The translations under genes were made by a program, and so were the position numbers. The notes under the pieces were generated by a model that was not told where the DNA came from, did no database searches, and saw only the letters and a program-made list of their open reading frames with translations. A stretch of DNA of 64,000 nt, taken from assembly GCF_902635505.1 (NCBI RefSeq), contig NC_045427.1, positions 56,570,539-56,634,538 on the forward strand, in the 5' to 3' direction. Positions 38,060-50,019 of this stretch are shown piece by piece; position 1 is the first letter of the stretch, and every line of letters begins with the position of its first letter. The DNA is from Sarcophilus harrisii (taxonomy: Eukaryota; Chordata; Mammalia; Dasyuromorphia; Dasyuridae).

Positions 38060-39375
38060 AAATAACCCTGTATTAGATAAAAATGAACTGGGCTGGGAAG
38101 GGGAACAAATCTAACAACCCAGAATTAGTTGAACCTACTAGCAAATTCTACCAAATGTTTAAAGAGTAATTCTAGGGGCAGTTAGATGGCATAATGGATA
38201 GAGCATTGACCCTGAAGTCAGGAGGACCTCAGTTCAAATCCAGCTTGAGACACTTAATACTTCCTAGCTGTGTGATCCTGGGCAAGTCACTTAACCCCAA
38301 TTGCCTTAGCAAGGAAAAAAAAAATTCAACTAGTTAATTTACTCTTTGAACTGAAAAGAAAAAAGGGCCTGTCAAAATCCTTCCATGGCACAAATATAAT
38401 CTTGTCACTAAAATCAGGAAGATTCAAAACGATAAAAATGACAAACCAATATTTCTAATGAATATTGATACAAAAAAATGTTTAAATATTATCAAAAAGA
38501 CTCCAGCAATGTATCAATTATACATTATGACCAGGCTGTATTTATGTTCCAATGCAGACCTGATTTAATATTAGCAATACTATAAACATAATTGACTATA
38601 TTAATAACAAATATAATTAAATCACGAAAAGCTTTCCCATTCCTGTTAAAAGCAATAGAAAGCATAGGAATAAACAACTTTCCTTAAAAAGAGTTGTATT
38701 TAAAACCAAAAACCAGCATTATTGTAATAGGAATAAACTAGAGGTGTTAACAATAAAATCAGGGGTAAAGCAAGGCCATCTATTATCAGCATTACTAATA
38801 TATTTCTAGAAATGCTAACTATCACAATAAGATTAAAAGAATTTGAAGGAATGCTCTTAGGCAAAAAGGGGAAAAAATCATTTTTTGCAGTTAATAGAAT
38901 GGTTTACTTTGAAAAATTGAAACAACCTAAGCAAAGTTGCAGGATATAAAATTAACTAATCAGCATTTCTGATTATCAACAAAATCCAGCAAGAAGAAAG
39001 AAAACTTCATTTAAGAGAACTACAAGAGTTTAAAGACTTCAGGAGTCTATGTGTCAAGATGCACTCAAGAACTATATGAACACAATTATAAAACAACATT
39101 AATTGTCAGGGTTGGCTGAACCAATAAAAAAGACAATACTAAATTAATATACTCACTGAGTGCAACACCAAACTACTAAAAGATCACAGAGCTAGGGAAA
39201 AGTAGAATAAAAGATCGAAAATGTCAAAAGAGTTAATTTTTTTTAAATGATAGCAAAGGGACTGAGTAGTACTAGATCTTTATACTATAAAAGAATTTGA
39301 TACTGAGTAAGAAATCGAAATGCTGATTTTTGGGACAGATTAGGTGAACACTATACACATGCAAAACTGATATCG
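38060..39375 (+). mobile_element. LINE (L1-like) ORF2 fragment, with a SINE inserted
   Basis: Translation in interrupted frames gives retroelement text such as NDKPIFLMNIDTK (near 38440) and, in another frame, VAGYKIN (near 38935), as found in L1 reverse transcriptase. A WSINE1-type SINE splits it at 38174-38325. There are many stops and frame shifts, so it is long dead. Confidence 0.6.
38174..38325 (+). repeat. WSINE1-type marsupial SINE, near full length
   Basis: It reads GGGGCAGTTAGATGGCATAA, GATAGAGCATTGACCCTGAA, GTCAGGAGGACCTCAGTTCA, CTAGCTGTGTGATCCTGGGC and AACCCCAATTGCCTTAGC, then an A tail. It sits inside an L1-like fragment, so it is the younger of the two. Confidence 0.88.
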
Positions 39376-39623
39376 TTGGTCAAAGTTATGCACAATTTTA
39401 AAGCTTTTTGGGCATAGTTTCAGAGTGGTTAGAGTTCAATTTCACCAACTGTGCATTAGTTCTACACATTGCACAACAGCATTTCCATATCCCTTCCAGC
39501 ATTGATCATTTTTCTTTTCTGTCAGACTGATAGCTATAACTTAAGGGTTATTTTAATTTGCATTTCTCTAGTAGTGATTTGAGCATTTTTCTTGTGTCAC
39601 TATTGAGAACTTGGATTTCTTCT

Positions 39624-41460
39624 TCTTCTTTTTTTTTTAATAACTTTTTATTGACAGAACCCATGCCAGGGTAATTTTTTACAATACTATCCCTTGCACT
39701 CACTTCTGTTCCGATTTTTCCCCTCCCTCCCTCCACTCTCTCCCCCAGATGGCAAGCAGTCCTATACATGTTAAATAGATTACAGTAGATCTTGGATACA
39801 ATATATGTGTGCAGAACCGAACAGTTTTCTTGTTGCTCAGGGAGAATTGGATTTAGAAGGTATAAATAACCTGGGAAGAAGAACCAAAAATGCAAGCAGT
39901 TTACATTCATTTCCTAGTGTTCTTTCTTTGGGTGTAGCTGCTTCTGTCCATCCTTGATCAATTGAAACCAAGTTAGATCTTGTCTTTGTCGAAGAAATCC
40001 ACTTCCATCAGAATACATCCTCATACAGTATCGTTGTTGAGGTATATAATGATTTCCTCGTTCTGCTCATTTCACTCGGCATCAGTTCATGTAAGTCTCG
40101 CCAATCCTCTCTGTATTCGTCCTGCTGGTCATTTCTTACAGAACAATAATATTCCATAACATTCATGTACCACAATTTACTCAACCATTCTCCAGTTGAT
40201 GGGCATCCATTCATTTTCCAGCTTCTGGCCACTACAAAAAGGGCTGCCACAAAACATTTTGGCACATACAGGTCCCTTTCCCTTCTTTAGTATCTCTTTG
40301 GGGTATAAGCCCAGTAGAGACACTGCTGGATCAAAGGGTATGCACAGTTTGATAACTTTTTGGGCATAGTTCCAAATTGCTCTCCAGAATGGCTGGATGT
40401 GTTCGCAATTCCACCAACAATGTATCAGTGTCTCTGTTTTCCCACATCCCCTCCAACATTCTGCATTATCTTTCCCTGTCATTCTGGCCAATCTGATAGG
40501 TGTATAGTGGTATCTCAGAGTTGTCTTAATTTGCATTTTTCTGATCAATAGTGATTTGGAACACTCTTTCATGTGAGTAGTAATAGTTTTAATTTCATCA
40601 TCTGAAAATTGTCTGTTCATATCCTTTGACCATTTATCAATTGGAGAATGGCTTGATTTCTTATAAATTAGAGTCAATTCTCTATATATTTTGGAAATGA
40701 GTCCTTTATCAGAACCTTTGACTGTAAAAATGTTTTCCCAGTTTATTGTTTCCCTTCTAATCTTGCCTGCATTAGTTTTGTTTATACAAAAACTTTTCAA
40801 TTTGATATAATCAAAATTTTCTGTTTTGTAGTCAATAGTGATCTCTAGTTCTTCTTTGGTCATAAATTCCTTCCTCTTCCACAGGTCTGAGAGGTAAACT
40901 ATCTTCCAATTTATTTATGATCTCATTTTTTATGCCTAGATCATGAACTCATTTTGACCTTATCTTGGTGTATGGTGTTAAGTGTGGGTCAGTGCCTAGT
41001 TTCTGCCATATTAATTTCCAATTTTCCCAGCAATTTTTGTCAAATAATGCTTTCTTATCCCAAAAACTGGGGTCTTTGGGTTTGTCAAACACTAGAAAAT
41101 TAAAGTTATTGGCCGTTTTGTCCTTTGAACCTAACCTATTCCATTTATCAACTAGTCTATTTCTTAGCCAATACCAGATAGTTTTAGTAACTGCTGCCTT
41201 ATAATTTTAGATCTGTTACAGCTAGGCCACCTTCATTTGATTTTTTTTTTCCACTAATTCCCTTGAAATTCTTGACCTTTTGTTTTTCCATATGAACTTT
41301 GTTATTTTTTCTAGGTCATCAAAATAGTTTTTGGGAAGTCTGATTAGTATAGCGCTAAATAAATAGATTAGTTTAGGTAGTATTGTCATCTTTATTATAT
41401 TTGCTCGCCCAATCCAAGAGCATTTAATATTTTTCCATTTAGTTAGATCAGACTTAATTT
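39624..41460 (-). mobile_element. Younger L1 LINE, 5'-truncated 3' end, with target-site duplication
   Basis: In reverse: ORF2 C-terminal text with long open segments (DYIKLKSFCINKT, KGLISKIYRELTLIYKK, KMQIKTTLRYHYTPIRLA, HCWWNCEHIQPFWRAIWNYA), a 3' UTR with a GGAGGGAGGGAGGGG-type G-rich stretch, and an A-tail at 39624-39640. TTGGATTTCTTCT at 39611-39623 is repeated exactly at 41461-41473, so these are the two copies of the target site. It is 1.84 kb of an element of about 6 kb, so 5' truncation has removed most of it. Confidence 0.9.
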
Positions 41461-41564
41461 TTGGATTTCTTCTGAAAACTGCCTATTTATATCATTGTGG
41501 CCCTTGGGGAATGGCTCTTATTTTTATAAACATGGCTTTATTCCTATATTGTTGAAAAATGAGG

Positions 41565-42518
41565 GTTAGGTTTAGGGAAATGCAAATTAAGACAACTCTT
41601 AAGATACCACTACACACCTGTCAGATTGGCTAAGATGACAGGAAAAAATAATGATGATTGTTGGAAGGGATGCGGGAAAACTGGGACATTGATGCATTGT
41701 TGGTGGAGTTGTGAACGAATCCAACCATTCTGGAGAGTAGTTTGGAACTATGCCCAAAAAGTTATCAAACTCTGCATACCCTTATCCAGCAGTGTTACTA
41801 CTGGGCTTCTATCCCAAAGAGATACTAAAGAAGGGAAAGGGACCTGTATTTGCAGGAATGTTTGTGGCAGCCCTCTTTATAGTGGCTAGAAACTGGAAAC
41901 TGAGTGGCTGCCCATCAGTTGGAGAATGGCTGAATAAATTGTGGTATATGAATATTATGGAATATTATTGTTCTGTAAGAAATGACCAACAGGATGATTT
42001 CAGAAAGGTCTGGAGAGACTTACACGAACTGATGCTGAGTGAAACAAGCAGGACCAGGAGATCATTATATACTTCAACAACAATACTATATGATGACCAG
42101 TTCTGATGGACCTGGCCATCCTCAGCAATGAGATCAACCAAATCATTTCCAATGGAGCAGTAATGAACTTCAGTTCAGAAAGAACTCTGGGTGATGACTA
42201 AAAACCATTACATTGAATTCCCAATCCCTGTATTTATGCCCACCTGCATTTTTGATTTCCTTCACAAGCTAATTATACAATATTTCAGAGTCTGATTCTT
42301 TTTGTACAGCAAAATAACGTTTTGGTCATGTATACTTATTGTGTATCTAATTTATATTTTAATATATTTAACATCTACTGGTCATCCTGCCATCTAGGGG
42401 AGGGGGTGAGAGGTAAGAGGTGAAAAGTTGGAACAAGAGGTCTGGCAATTGTTAATGCTGTAAAGTTACCCATACATATAACCTGTAAATAAAAGGCTAT
42501 TAAATAAATAAAAAAAAA
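41565..42518 (+). mobile_element. Younger L1 LINE, 5'-truncated 3' end, with target-site duplication
   Basis: It encodes the L1 ORF2 C-terminus in two frames, one break apart (MTGKNNDDCWKGCGKTGTLM, then VAALFIVARNWKLSGCPSVG and YYCSVRNDQQDDFRK), with a 3' UTR containing GGGGAGGGGGTGAG and an A-rich tail at about 42488-42518. GAAAAATGAGG at 41554-41564 recurs at 42519-42529 as the target duplication. The inserted orientation is opposite to the L1 next to it. Confidence 0.88.
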
Positions 42519-42734
42519 GAAAAATGAGGCTTTGTCAGAGAAATTTGCTGTTAAAGAACCTGCCTCCCTCTCCAGTTTCTTCCTAATTTTGTCTGCATTG
42601 ATTTTGTTTGTGCAGTAACTTTTAAATTTTTTTAAAATTTCATCTAATCAAAATTATCCATTTTGCTTCCTGTAGTCCTCTCCATCTCATTTGGCCATAA
42701 ACACTTTATCCATAGAAGAAACCCAAGCTTTTGA

Positions 42735-43620
42735 TAGCTATATTGAAAAAAAGATTCTAAATCACTAATAATTAGGAAATGCAAATTAAAACAATTATGA
42801 GGTACTACCTCACATCCATCAGATTGGTGGAGTTGACCAAAAAAATGGATATGACAGATGCTGATGAGACTTATGAGAAAACAGGTATATTGATGCCCTA
42901 TTCTTGGAATAGTGAACTAAATCGTCTAGCCATTCTGAAAAGACATGTGAAATTATGCCCCCAAAGCTATTGAACAGTGCATACCTTTTGATCTTGCAAT
43001 ACCATTACTAGGTCTGTCACTCAAAAAAATCAAAAGAAAAACGTCAGATTTGAAATTAAATAATTGAATTTTAAAAGATAAGCAGGGATAAGATTTGCAA
43101 AAATATTTGTAGTACTTTTGTGATGGCAAAGAATTGGAAATTGAGGGGAATGCCCATCAATTGGGGAATGACTGAACATAATATATGAATACCACCATGG
43201 AATAGTTGCTATAAGAAATGACAAATAGGATGATTTTGGAAAACTTTTATGAACTATGCAAAGTGAAGTGAACAAAGCCAGGAAAACATTGGACACAATA
43301 ACAGTATTATAAGAATGATCAACTATGAAAAAGTTAGCCACTAATCAAGATGGCGATCCGAGACAGTTACAGAGTACCCATCATGAAAAATGCCATCCAC
43401 TTTCAGAGAAAAAACTGATAAAGTCTGAGTGCAGATTGAACAACTTTTTTCACTTTTCATCTCTCTTGTTTTGCAGCATAGTTGATAGGATATTTTATAT
43501 AACTTCACATATATAACATCAAATTGCTCACCATCTCGAGGAGAGAGAGGAAGGAAAGGGAAAAAACTCAGTTTTAAAAAATGAATGTTAAAAAATATTA
43601 CATGTAATTGGAAAATTTTT
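42735..43620 (+). mobile_element. Old L1 LINE 3' end
   Basis: AGGAAATGCAAATTAAAACA, TACCTCACATCCATCAGATT, GAATTGGAAATTGAGGGGAA, GCCCATCAATTGGGGAATGA and ATGAATGTTAAAAAATATTA give the L1 ORF2 end and 3' UTR. More diverged than the two young copies to its left. Confidence 0.75.
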
Positions 43621-43639
43621 TTGAAATTAAAATTACTGA

Positions 43640-43990
43640 AAAGATAATTCAGGGATAGTTTCAGAAAAACTTGGGAAGATTCATATAAACTGAGTCAAAA
43701 TGAAGTGAGGAGTTTAGAACCAGGGCAACAATATATATAATATTAGAAAAATAAGCAACTTTGAAAAACTTGAGGTGATTCAATCCTAAAGGACTCCTGA
43801 TGGAACATGCTATCCACTTCCAGATAGAGAAGTGATGGACTTGATTCAAACTATGGCATTTTTCAAAAATGGTCAATTCAAGTATTTGTTTTGCTTGACT
43901 TGACTTTTCATGTGGATTTAGGCTTTCTTGCCTTTTTAGTAGGGGAAGGCAGAGAAATCAAATCTGAAAATAAAATATTGAATTAAAATA
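43640..43990 (+). mobile_element. Old L1 LINE 3' end, second copy
   Basis: GATTCATATAAACTGAGTCA, GCTATCCACTTCCAGATAGA and a terminal AATCTGAAAATAAAATATTG tail repeat the order of the ORF2 end and 3' UTR of older marsupial L1. It follows the previous copy in the same orientation and may be a second insertion. Confidence 0.6.
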
Positions 43991-44394
43991 TTTTTTAAAA
44001 ATGGAGGCAAATGATGTAGGTAGCTCTAGTAGTTTGAGGCAAAGGGAAAAATAGACTGCTAACTTGTTAGCTTATTTTGGGAAAAAGATGGGAAAGTTTA
44101 GAAAATTTGAAAGGGGCTGTTATCAAAATCGTTTTGAAAAGCAGAATGGGAGGGTTGGAAATACAGGCTTGTGAGGAATTGAAAAAATGGTGAGTGAAGT
44201 CATGAGAGTTGATGAAGTTCTTTGGGACTGAGTAGAGAAAACTATGGGCCAACAGTCATTTGTTATTACTATGAGTAAGAATTCCTTGTGAATAGGCCCA
44301 AAGATACAGAAGTAGTAATAATTCAGATAGAGCTATCAGGTTGATAAAGGTCTTTCTCACAATCTTTTGGGATATTTAAATGTAATTGTTTTTA

Positions 44395-44495
44395 TGAAGA
44401 AAGGGAAGCCTAGGGAGGTTAAATCAAGGGTCCAAGGTCATACAGCTGGTAAGTGTCAGAGCTGGGACTTGAACTAGTTCTCTGGCTTAGATGGG
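44395..44495 (-). repeat. MIR-type SINE
   Basis: GCCTAGGGAGGTTAAATCAA, GGTCATACAGCTGGTAAGTG and GCTGGGACTTGAACTAG give reverse MIR text. Confidence 0.7.
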
Positions 44496-44829
44496 ATTCT
44501 CTTTTAGGCAGCTGGGAGTCAGGGAGAGGAGTGGGATGATGCAGTGTCACAGAAACCATGGGAGGATAGAGTTTCAAGAAGTAGGTCACCTCTAGGATGT
44601 TGCAAAAAGGATAAATAGGGCAAGGACCGAAATAAAGCTATTGGATCTGCAGGATGAGAGGATTAGACTAGCTCTTCAAGGTCTCTTCTAGCTGTCCATC
44701 CTTTGATCTGGCCAGGGAAGTGGTCGTGGTAATCTTATGACTGACTCTGGCTGTTCCCTGTTGGCCAGTTCTGGATTAATAACAAGTCATAATTTTTTAA
44801 GACTAAATTAAATATGGGAAGATGTATTA

Positions 44830-44975
44830 GAAATCATTTAGCCTTATAAGCCTTTGTTTTGCAGAAGAGGAAATTCTGAGGCCTTAATTTAGTGACTTGT
44901 CAGGGCACAGGGAATAGCAGAGGTAAAAGCTGAATGGCAGGCTCTGAATGCCCAGGCCCTCTTCTACCCACTAAC
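44830..44975 (-). repeat. MIR-type SINE
   Basis: TTTTGCAGAAGAGGAAATTC and GTGACTTGTCAGGGCACAGG, then TGAATGCCCAGGCCCTCTTC, give diverged reverse MIR text. Confidence 0.55.
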
Positions 44976-45402
44976 AGCTCCTCTCCTGGTGTTGGCCCTC
45001 ATACTTTCCCCTTCCTCATTCCTGTGCTCCAGGCATTGACTGACCCACTGAGGTTTCTCTCATCCTCCTTTAGGCATTGCTGCCACTCAGGCAGACGGTT
45101 CTCCTGAAATGACTACACTCTTCACTGGCGGTGGCTTCTTCCCTGGAAATAGCCTTGTTTTCTTGAGAGGGCCCATGATCCTGATCAATAAGGCTCTTTC
45201 ACCAGTGGCAAGCCTTAGTTCTTGCTTTATTACTTTTTCTCTGTCAGATGACCCAAGCCAACAGTGATGTTAGAATACCCAGGCTTATTTCTGAGTTAAT
45301 GTCTCAGACCGATCATTTCTTTTTTTTGGCCATGAAGCTTGCAAAGTGCAACCTTCACTCCTAATGATTATTATTTCTGTAGCTGTATCATTGTGCATAA
45401 CC

Positions 45403-45535
45403 AATGTGTAGAACTGGGCTTAGAGTTGGGAAGACCTGAGTTCAGATCCAGCCAAAGAGACCATCTGGCTGACCTTTCCCTCTGCTTCAGTTTCCTCATC
45501 TTTAGGGTGAGGATAATTTGGCAAAGCATGAAAAG
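45403..45535 (+). repeat. MAR1/MIR-type SINE
   Basis: GAACTGGGCTTAGAGTTGGG, AAGACCTGAGTTCAGATCCA and TTCAGTTTCCTCATCTTTAG are in forward SINE order, shortened in the middle. Confidence 0.6.
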
Positions 45536-45934
45536 AGCCCTTATTCACCCATCCTAGAATGCCAGTATGGTGCTGTGTACTAAGCATTAACATATTTGGT
45601 GACAGCAAAGACAGAAAAAAGGCAGATGATCTCCAGAGAAGGTGAGATTACAGTCCTGGAACAGCAGCTCCAGGTATTGTTGTGAGGATCAAATGAATTG
45701 ATAATTGTAAAGAACTTAGCAGAATGCCTGGCAAGTAGTTAAATGCTACATAAATGTTAGGTACTACTACAATTTTTTTTTTTAATTTCTAAAAGGAATA
45801 TATATAGCCTCTAATCCAGTTTGGGTCTTGCATTAACTTACCTAGCTGTTGATCCAACTGTCACAGATATGGATGGGCTTTCCTGACCCTGCTCCCTGCC
45901 CTTGGTGAGTAAACCACTGTTTGTCACATTTGTA

Positions 45935-46125
45935 TAGTGCCTGCAGTTTGGGTTTTCTTAGTCAAGATATCAGAGTAATTTGTCTCCTTCTCCAGCTCTT
46001 GTTATAGATGAGGAAGAAGGCAGATGGGGTTATGTCACTTGCCCAGGGTCACTTAGCTAGTGAGTATCTGAGGCCAGAGAGAAACTGTTCTATCTTTCTG
46101 ACTCCAGGCCCAGCACTCCAGTACT
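45935..46125 (-). repeat. MAR1/MIR-type SINE
   Basis: TCACTTGCCCAGGGTCACTT, AGCTAGTGAGTATCTGAGGC and TTTCTGACTCCAGGCCCAGC give the reverse head and core of a marsupial SINE. Confidence 0.7.
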
Positions 46126-46129
46126 CATG

Positions 46130-46430
46130 TCGGAGGGCTTAGAACTGCTATTCCAGAACCTGGGCTTTTCCTCCTTGCCTCACCTACACCTCCTGACTTC
46201 CCTCCAAACTCTGCTTAAAGCCTGCTTTCTTCAGGAGGTCTTTTCTGTTCTTTCTATATAATCTGCCTATATCCTAAATGTACATGGATATTGTTGCTGT
46301 AGGCTGTGAGCTCCTTTTGAGAGCAGAGACTGCTTTTTTTTCCACTCTGAATCCTCAGTGCATAGCACAGTGTATTTGGCACATAATGAGCACTTAATAA
46401 ATGCCTGTTGATTCATTCATTGATTGATAT
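46130..46430 (+). repeat. L2 LINE 3' end
   Basis: TTCAGGAGGTCTTTTCTGTT, AGGCTGTGAGCTCCTTTTGA, GCATAGCACAGTGTATTTGG and TTAATAAATGCCTGTTGATT give the L2 tail sentence in good order. Confidence 0.75.
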
Positions 46431-46439
46431 GGTTGGATG

Positions 46440-47110
46440 TGGAAATGGCAGACTCTTTGGAGCAGGGGCCAAGACTTTCGTTTACCCTGCTCACATCAGG
46501 CAGCATTAGACTATTCCCCAAGATTTCATGAGTTTTGTTGGGAGAAAGGGAAGGGTATTCTCTGTCTTTTCTTGATAGACATAAATTAGCTTTCCATGAT
46601 TCTGGGTGGAATCAGAGGACTGTTCCTTGATCAGTCTGCTGTAGTGGGGACACATTAAAATAGTAGGTCATATTTTTCATCCAGGTTCTTTTGGCTTAAA
46701 TGTCACCAGTTTTGTTAGCTGGTGACTGTAACTTGATTTGATACCTGAGTTCAGGTGCCCGGGTGAAGGTGAGGGTGGGAGAATGAGGAGGAGTTGTCTG
46801 GTGGGACCCCCACGGGGCAACACAGGAAAGGCAGGTGGCAGGCTGGAGAGAGCTTTTCATTAGCCTTTGGAACTCTGGCCAATGTCCAATTGTGACTTCA
46901 GAGCACTGAGAGGGAATCGTGCTTGCTGCCTCAGCAGAAAGGTGGTGAACCAAAAGTGCAGAACAAGATTTACGCTTTAGACATGGGTAATGTTTTGACC
47001 TGTTTTGCTTAACTGTCCTTATCTGTTACAAGGGAGGAATCGGTTGGCATCTTTATTGTGGTAATGTAAAAAACAAATACAGTAAAACTTTTTAAAAAGA
47101 AAAACAGTTA
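46440..47110. other. Intergenic stretch with no recognised feature
   Basis: No repeat, exon or RNA gene recognised. The open frame on the minus strand at 46696-46953 has no protein likeness I know. Confidence 0.35.
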
Positions 47111-47124
47111 ACAAAAATGACCAC

Positions 47125-47205
47125 TGATATTTATATAGCATTTGTGTGCCAGGCATTGTGCTATGCCCTTTACATTATCTCATTTGACCCTCACAACAAC
47201 CTTAT
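47125..47205 (-). repeat. MIR-type SINE fragment
   Basis: TATTTATATAGCATTTGTGT, GCCAGGCATTGTGCTATGCC and CTCATTTGACCCTCACAACA are the tail half of a MIR in reverse. Confidence 0.6.
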
Positions 47206-47667
47206 TAATAACAGAAACAAAATCTTATTAAACTATTGTTTTAGGGATATGGACTCTTATTTCTGCCCTTTAGGATTTTCTGGGACTGCGGCAGAAAAAA
47301 ATCCCATGAGACTTGGGGTGCAAGAATGTGGATGTGCTGTCCAGAGCTTTAAATGTCCATGTTTTCTTCCAGTTGTCTCTTATCCTAAAACTCACTTCTC
47401 TCAGAGCAGTCCTGGCCCCTTCTTCACTGGGGGAGCTAGTCTTCTCAGTTGACAATGGGGAATGAGGCATTTTTAATGCATTGGTATTATCCTTTCTGTT
47501 CATGTTTTTGCAGAAATTATTGAATTCACTATACTCCTGAGTTTATTTTTCTCTCATGCCTCATTGACATGTACCCCTGCTCTGCTTCTTCCTCCCACAT
47601 ATAAATAAAGCCAAACTTTTTCTTGTTCTCAACAACCCTTGCTCCTAATTGCTCAGTCCTATTTCTT

Positions 47668-48655
47668 TTCTTTTTTTCTATTTTTAAAAATTTATTATTT
47701 TTTAATTATAGCTTTTTATATACAAAACATATGCATGAATAATTTTTCAACATTGACCCTTGCAAAAACTTCTGTTTAAACTTTTTCCCTCCTTCCTTCT
47801 ACCCCTCCCCTAGATGGCAGGTAGTCCCATACATGTTAGATATGTTAAAGTATATGTTAAATACAATATATGTATAGATATTTATACAGTTATCTTATTG
47901 CACAAGAAAGATCGAATTTTGAAAGAAGATAAAAATAACCTGAGAAGAAAAAAACAAAAATGCAAGCAAACAATAACAGAAAGAGTGGAAATGTTATGTT
48001 GTGGTCCCTACTCATTTCCCAGTTTCTTTCTTTGGGTGTAGCTGGTTCTCTTCATTACAAGTCAATTGGAACTGATTTGGATCGTCTCATTGCTAGAGAT
48101 GGCCACATCCATCAGGATTGATCATCATATAGTATTGTTGTTGAAGTGTATAATAATCTCCTGATTCTACTCATTTCACTCAGCATTAGTTCATGTATGT
48201 CTCTCCAAGCCTCTTTGAATACAAAGAGGTCATTTCTTATACAACAATAATATTCCATAACATTCATATACCACAATTTATTCAGCCATTCTCCAATTTA
48301 TGGATATCCCTTCAATTTCTAGTTTCTAGCTACTACAAAGAGGGCTGCCACAAACATTCTTGCACATACAGGTTCCTTTCCCTTTCCCTTCTTTAAGATC
48401 TCTTTGGGATATAAGCCCAGTAGTAACATTGCTGGATCAAAGGGAATGCACAGTTTGATAACTTTGTGAGTATAGTTCCAAATTGCTCTCCAGAATGGTT
48501 GGATCTGTTCATAACTCCATCAACAATCCATCAGTGTCTCAGCTTTCCCACATCCCCTCCAACATTTGTCATTATCTTTTCCTGTCATCTTAGCCAATCT
48601 GACAGGTGTGTAGTGGTATTTCAGAGTTATCTTAATTTGCATTTCTCTGATCATA
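47668..48655 (-). mobile_element. L1 LINE 3' end
   Basis: In reverse: tail and 3' UTR (CAACATTGACCCTTGCAAAA, CCCTCCTTCCTTCTACCCCT) and ORF2 C-terminal text (ATTCCATAACATTCATATAC, GGGCTGCCACAAACATTCTT, CCAACATTTGTCATTATC). It resembles the younger L1 copies but is more diverged. No clear target duplication was found. Confidence 0.8.
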
Positions 48656-48699
48656 GACTGTTTTGAAAGAAGTTTTACAAAACTAAGATCAGATTAGGA

Positions 48700-49465
48700 C
48701 CCAGATACAAAAAGGTACATTTGCTTGTTTTAAATTATTTTCAATTATATGTCATGACAATTTGTAGTATTCATTTTTATAAGATTTTGATTTTAAAATT
48801 CTTCTCCATCTCCTTTCTTCCTACAATGGTAGGCAATTTGATATAGCTATATATGTGCTATCATTTAAAACCTATTTCCCTATTAATCATGATATGAAAA
48901 AAGTAACAGATCCAGAGGAGAAAAAAAGATGTATGCTTCAATCATTTTTAGAGTCCATCAGTTCTGGATAGCCTTTTTCTTCTTCAGTCTTCTGTAATTG
49001 CCATAGACCACTATGCTCCTGAGAAGAGCTGCCATACTTTTTGCTGATTCTGTACACAATCTTTTCCCAGTTGTATTCATTTCACTTTGCATCAGTTTGG
49101 TTTTTTACTCCGAAAATTTTTTCTGCATGTTCATCATTTCTTATTGTATAATACTATTTTATTATATTCATATACCACAGCTTGTTCAGCCATTCCCCAG
49201 TTGATGGGAATGCCCTCGGTTTCCACAATTTTGTTTCCAGGAAAATGGCTGCTACAAATATTTTTGCACATGTAGGGCCCTTTCCCTCTTTTTGTGATCT
49301 CTGAACTAATGCAGACCTAGTGGTGGTATATGCTAGCTGTAAAGATTTGCACAGTTTGGTTGCCCTTTGTTCATAATTCCAAGTTCTCCAGAAAGCTTTG
49401 ATCAGTTTACATTTCCTCATCACTACATTAGTATTCCAATTTTCCCACTTTTTTCAACCCTATTT
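48700..49465 (-). mobile_element. Old L1 LINE 3' end
   Basis: In reverse: GTTCAGCCATTCCCCAGTTG, AATGGCTGCTACAAATATTT and CAATTTTCCCACTTTTTTC are L1 ORF2 text. More diverged than the neighbouring copy to its left. Confidence 0.7.
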
Positions 49466-49509
49466 CTAACCCTCTTTATTATCAAACTCCATTCTGGTAC
49501 CTCCCCAGC

Positions 49510-49735
49510 ATTTAGGGGTAGCTGGGAGGTAACAGCAGGTAAGGTAGGTGAACTTAGAATCAAGGAGACCAAGTTGTCAGTCACTTTCTAGCCATGTGAC
49601 CCCTGGAAAGTCACTTACTTTCGTGCTTCAGTTTCTTTGATCTTAGCACTTCCCTCCCAGAGTTTTTGTGAGAATCTTGAAGCATTTTGCAAACCTTAAA
49701 TCTGTATAAAGCCAGTTATTACTATAAATCATTAA
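49510..49735 (+). repeat. MIR/THER1-type SINE
   Basis: TTTAGGGGTAGCTGGGAGGT, TAGCCATGTGACCCCTGGAA and GAAGCATTTTGCAAACCTTA are in forward CORE-SINE order. Confidence 0.65.
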
Positions 49736-49769
49736 AATAATATATATGCTATAAATTACTATAAATTTT

Positions 49770-49915
49770 GAACTGGAAGAGACCTTTGAAATCATTTAGC
49801 TCAACACCTACTTCACTATATTGGGTAAGTGACTTGCCCAGGGTCACAAGGGAGATTAGTAGGGGCAAGAGTTGGTCTTCACTTTCTGACTTCAAATCCA
49901 ATGCTCTTAATTTTG
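49770..49915 (-). repeat. MIR-type SINE
   Basis: GTAAGTGACTTGCCCAGGGT, CACAAGGGAGATTAGTAGGG and TTCAAATCCAATGCTCTTA are in reverse MIR order. It is head to head with the copy on its left. Confidence 0.65.
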
Positions 49916-50019
49916 ATCCTCTTCCCAATCCCCACCCCTCATGCCACTCCAGTGAATGCCTTTTCCACATTTCTAGTTCTTTGCCAAGGTCCCCTGGTAA
50001 GATGGAGGGGAAGGATTGA

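Larger units (their letters stand above)
39378..42720 (-). mobile_element. Old L1 LINE, ORF2 3' half, interrupted by two younger L1 insertions
   Basis: Pieces at 39378-39623, 41461-41564 and 42530-42720 follow one another in reverse L1 ORF2 order once the two insertions are set aside. For example, ACTTGGATTTCTTC at 39609 continues at 41471 with TCTGAAAACTGCC, and TGTTGAAAAATGAGG at 41550 continues at 42530 with CTTTGTCAGAGAAATTTGC. Strongly decayed. Confidence 0.75.

Noticed and set aside
40177-40863. 228-codon minus-strand frame
   Set aside because: It is the C-terminal part of L1 ORF2 (HCWWNCEHIQPFW and KMQIKTTLRYHYTPIRLA), not a host gene.
41626-42106. Two plus-strand frames of 87 and 118 codons
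   Set aside because: They are L1 ORF2 C-terminal text of the plus-strand insertion.
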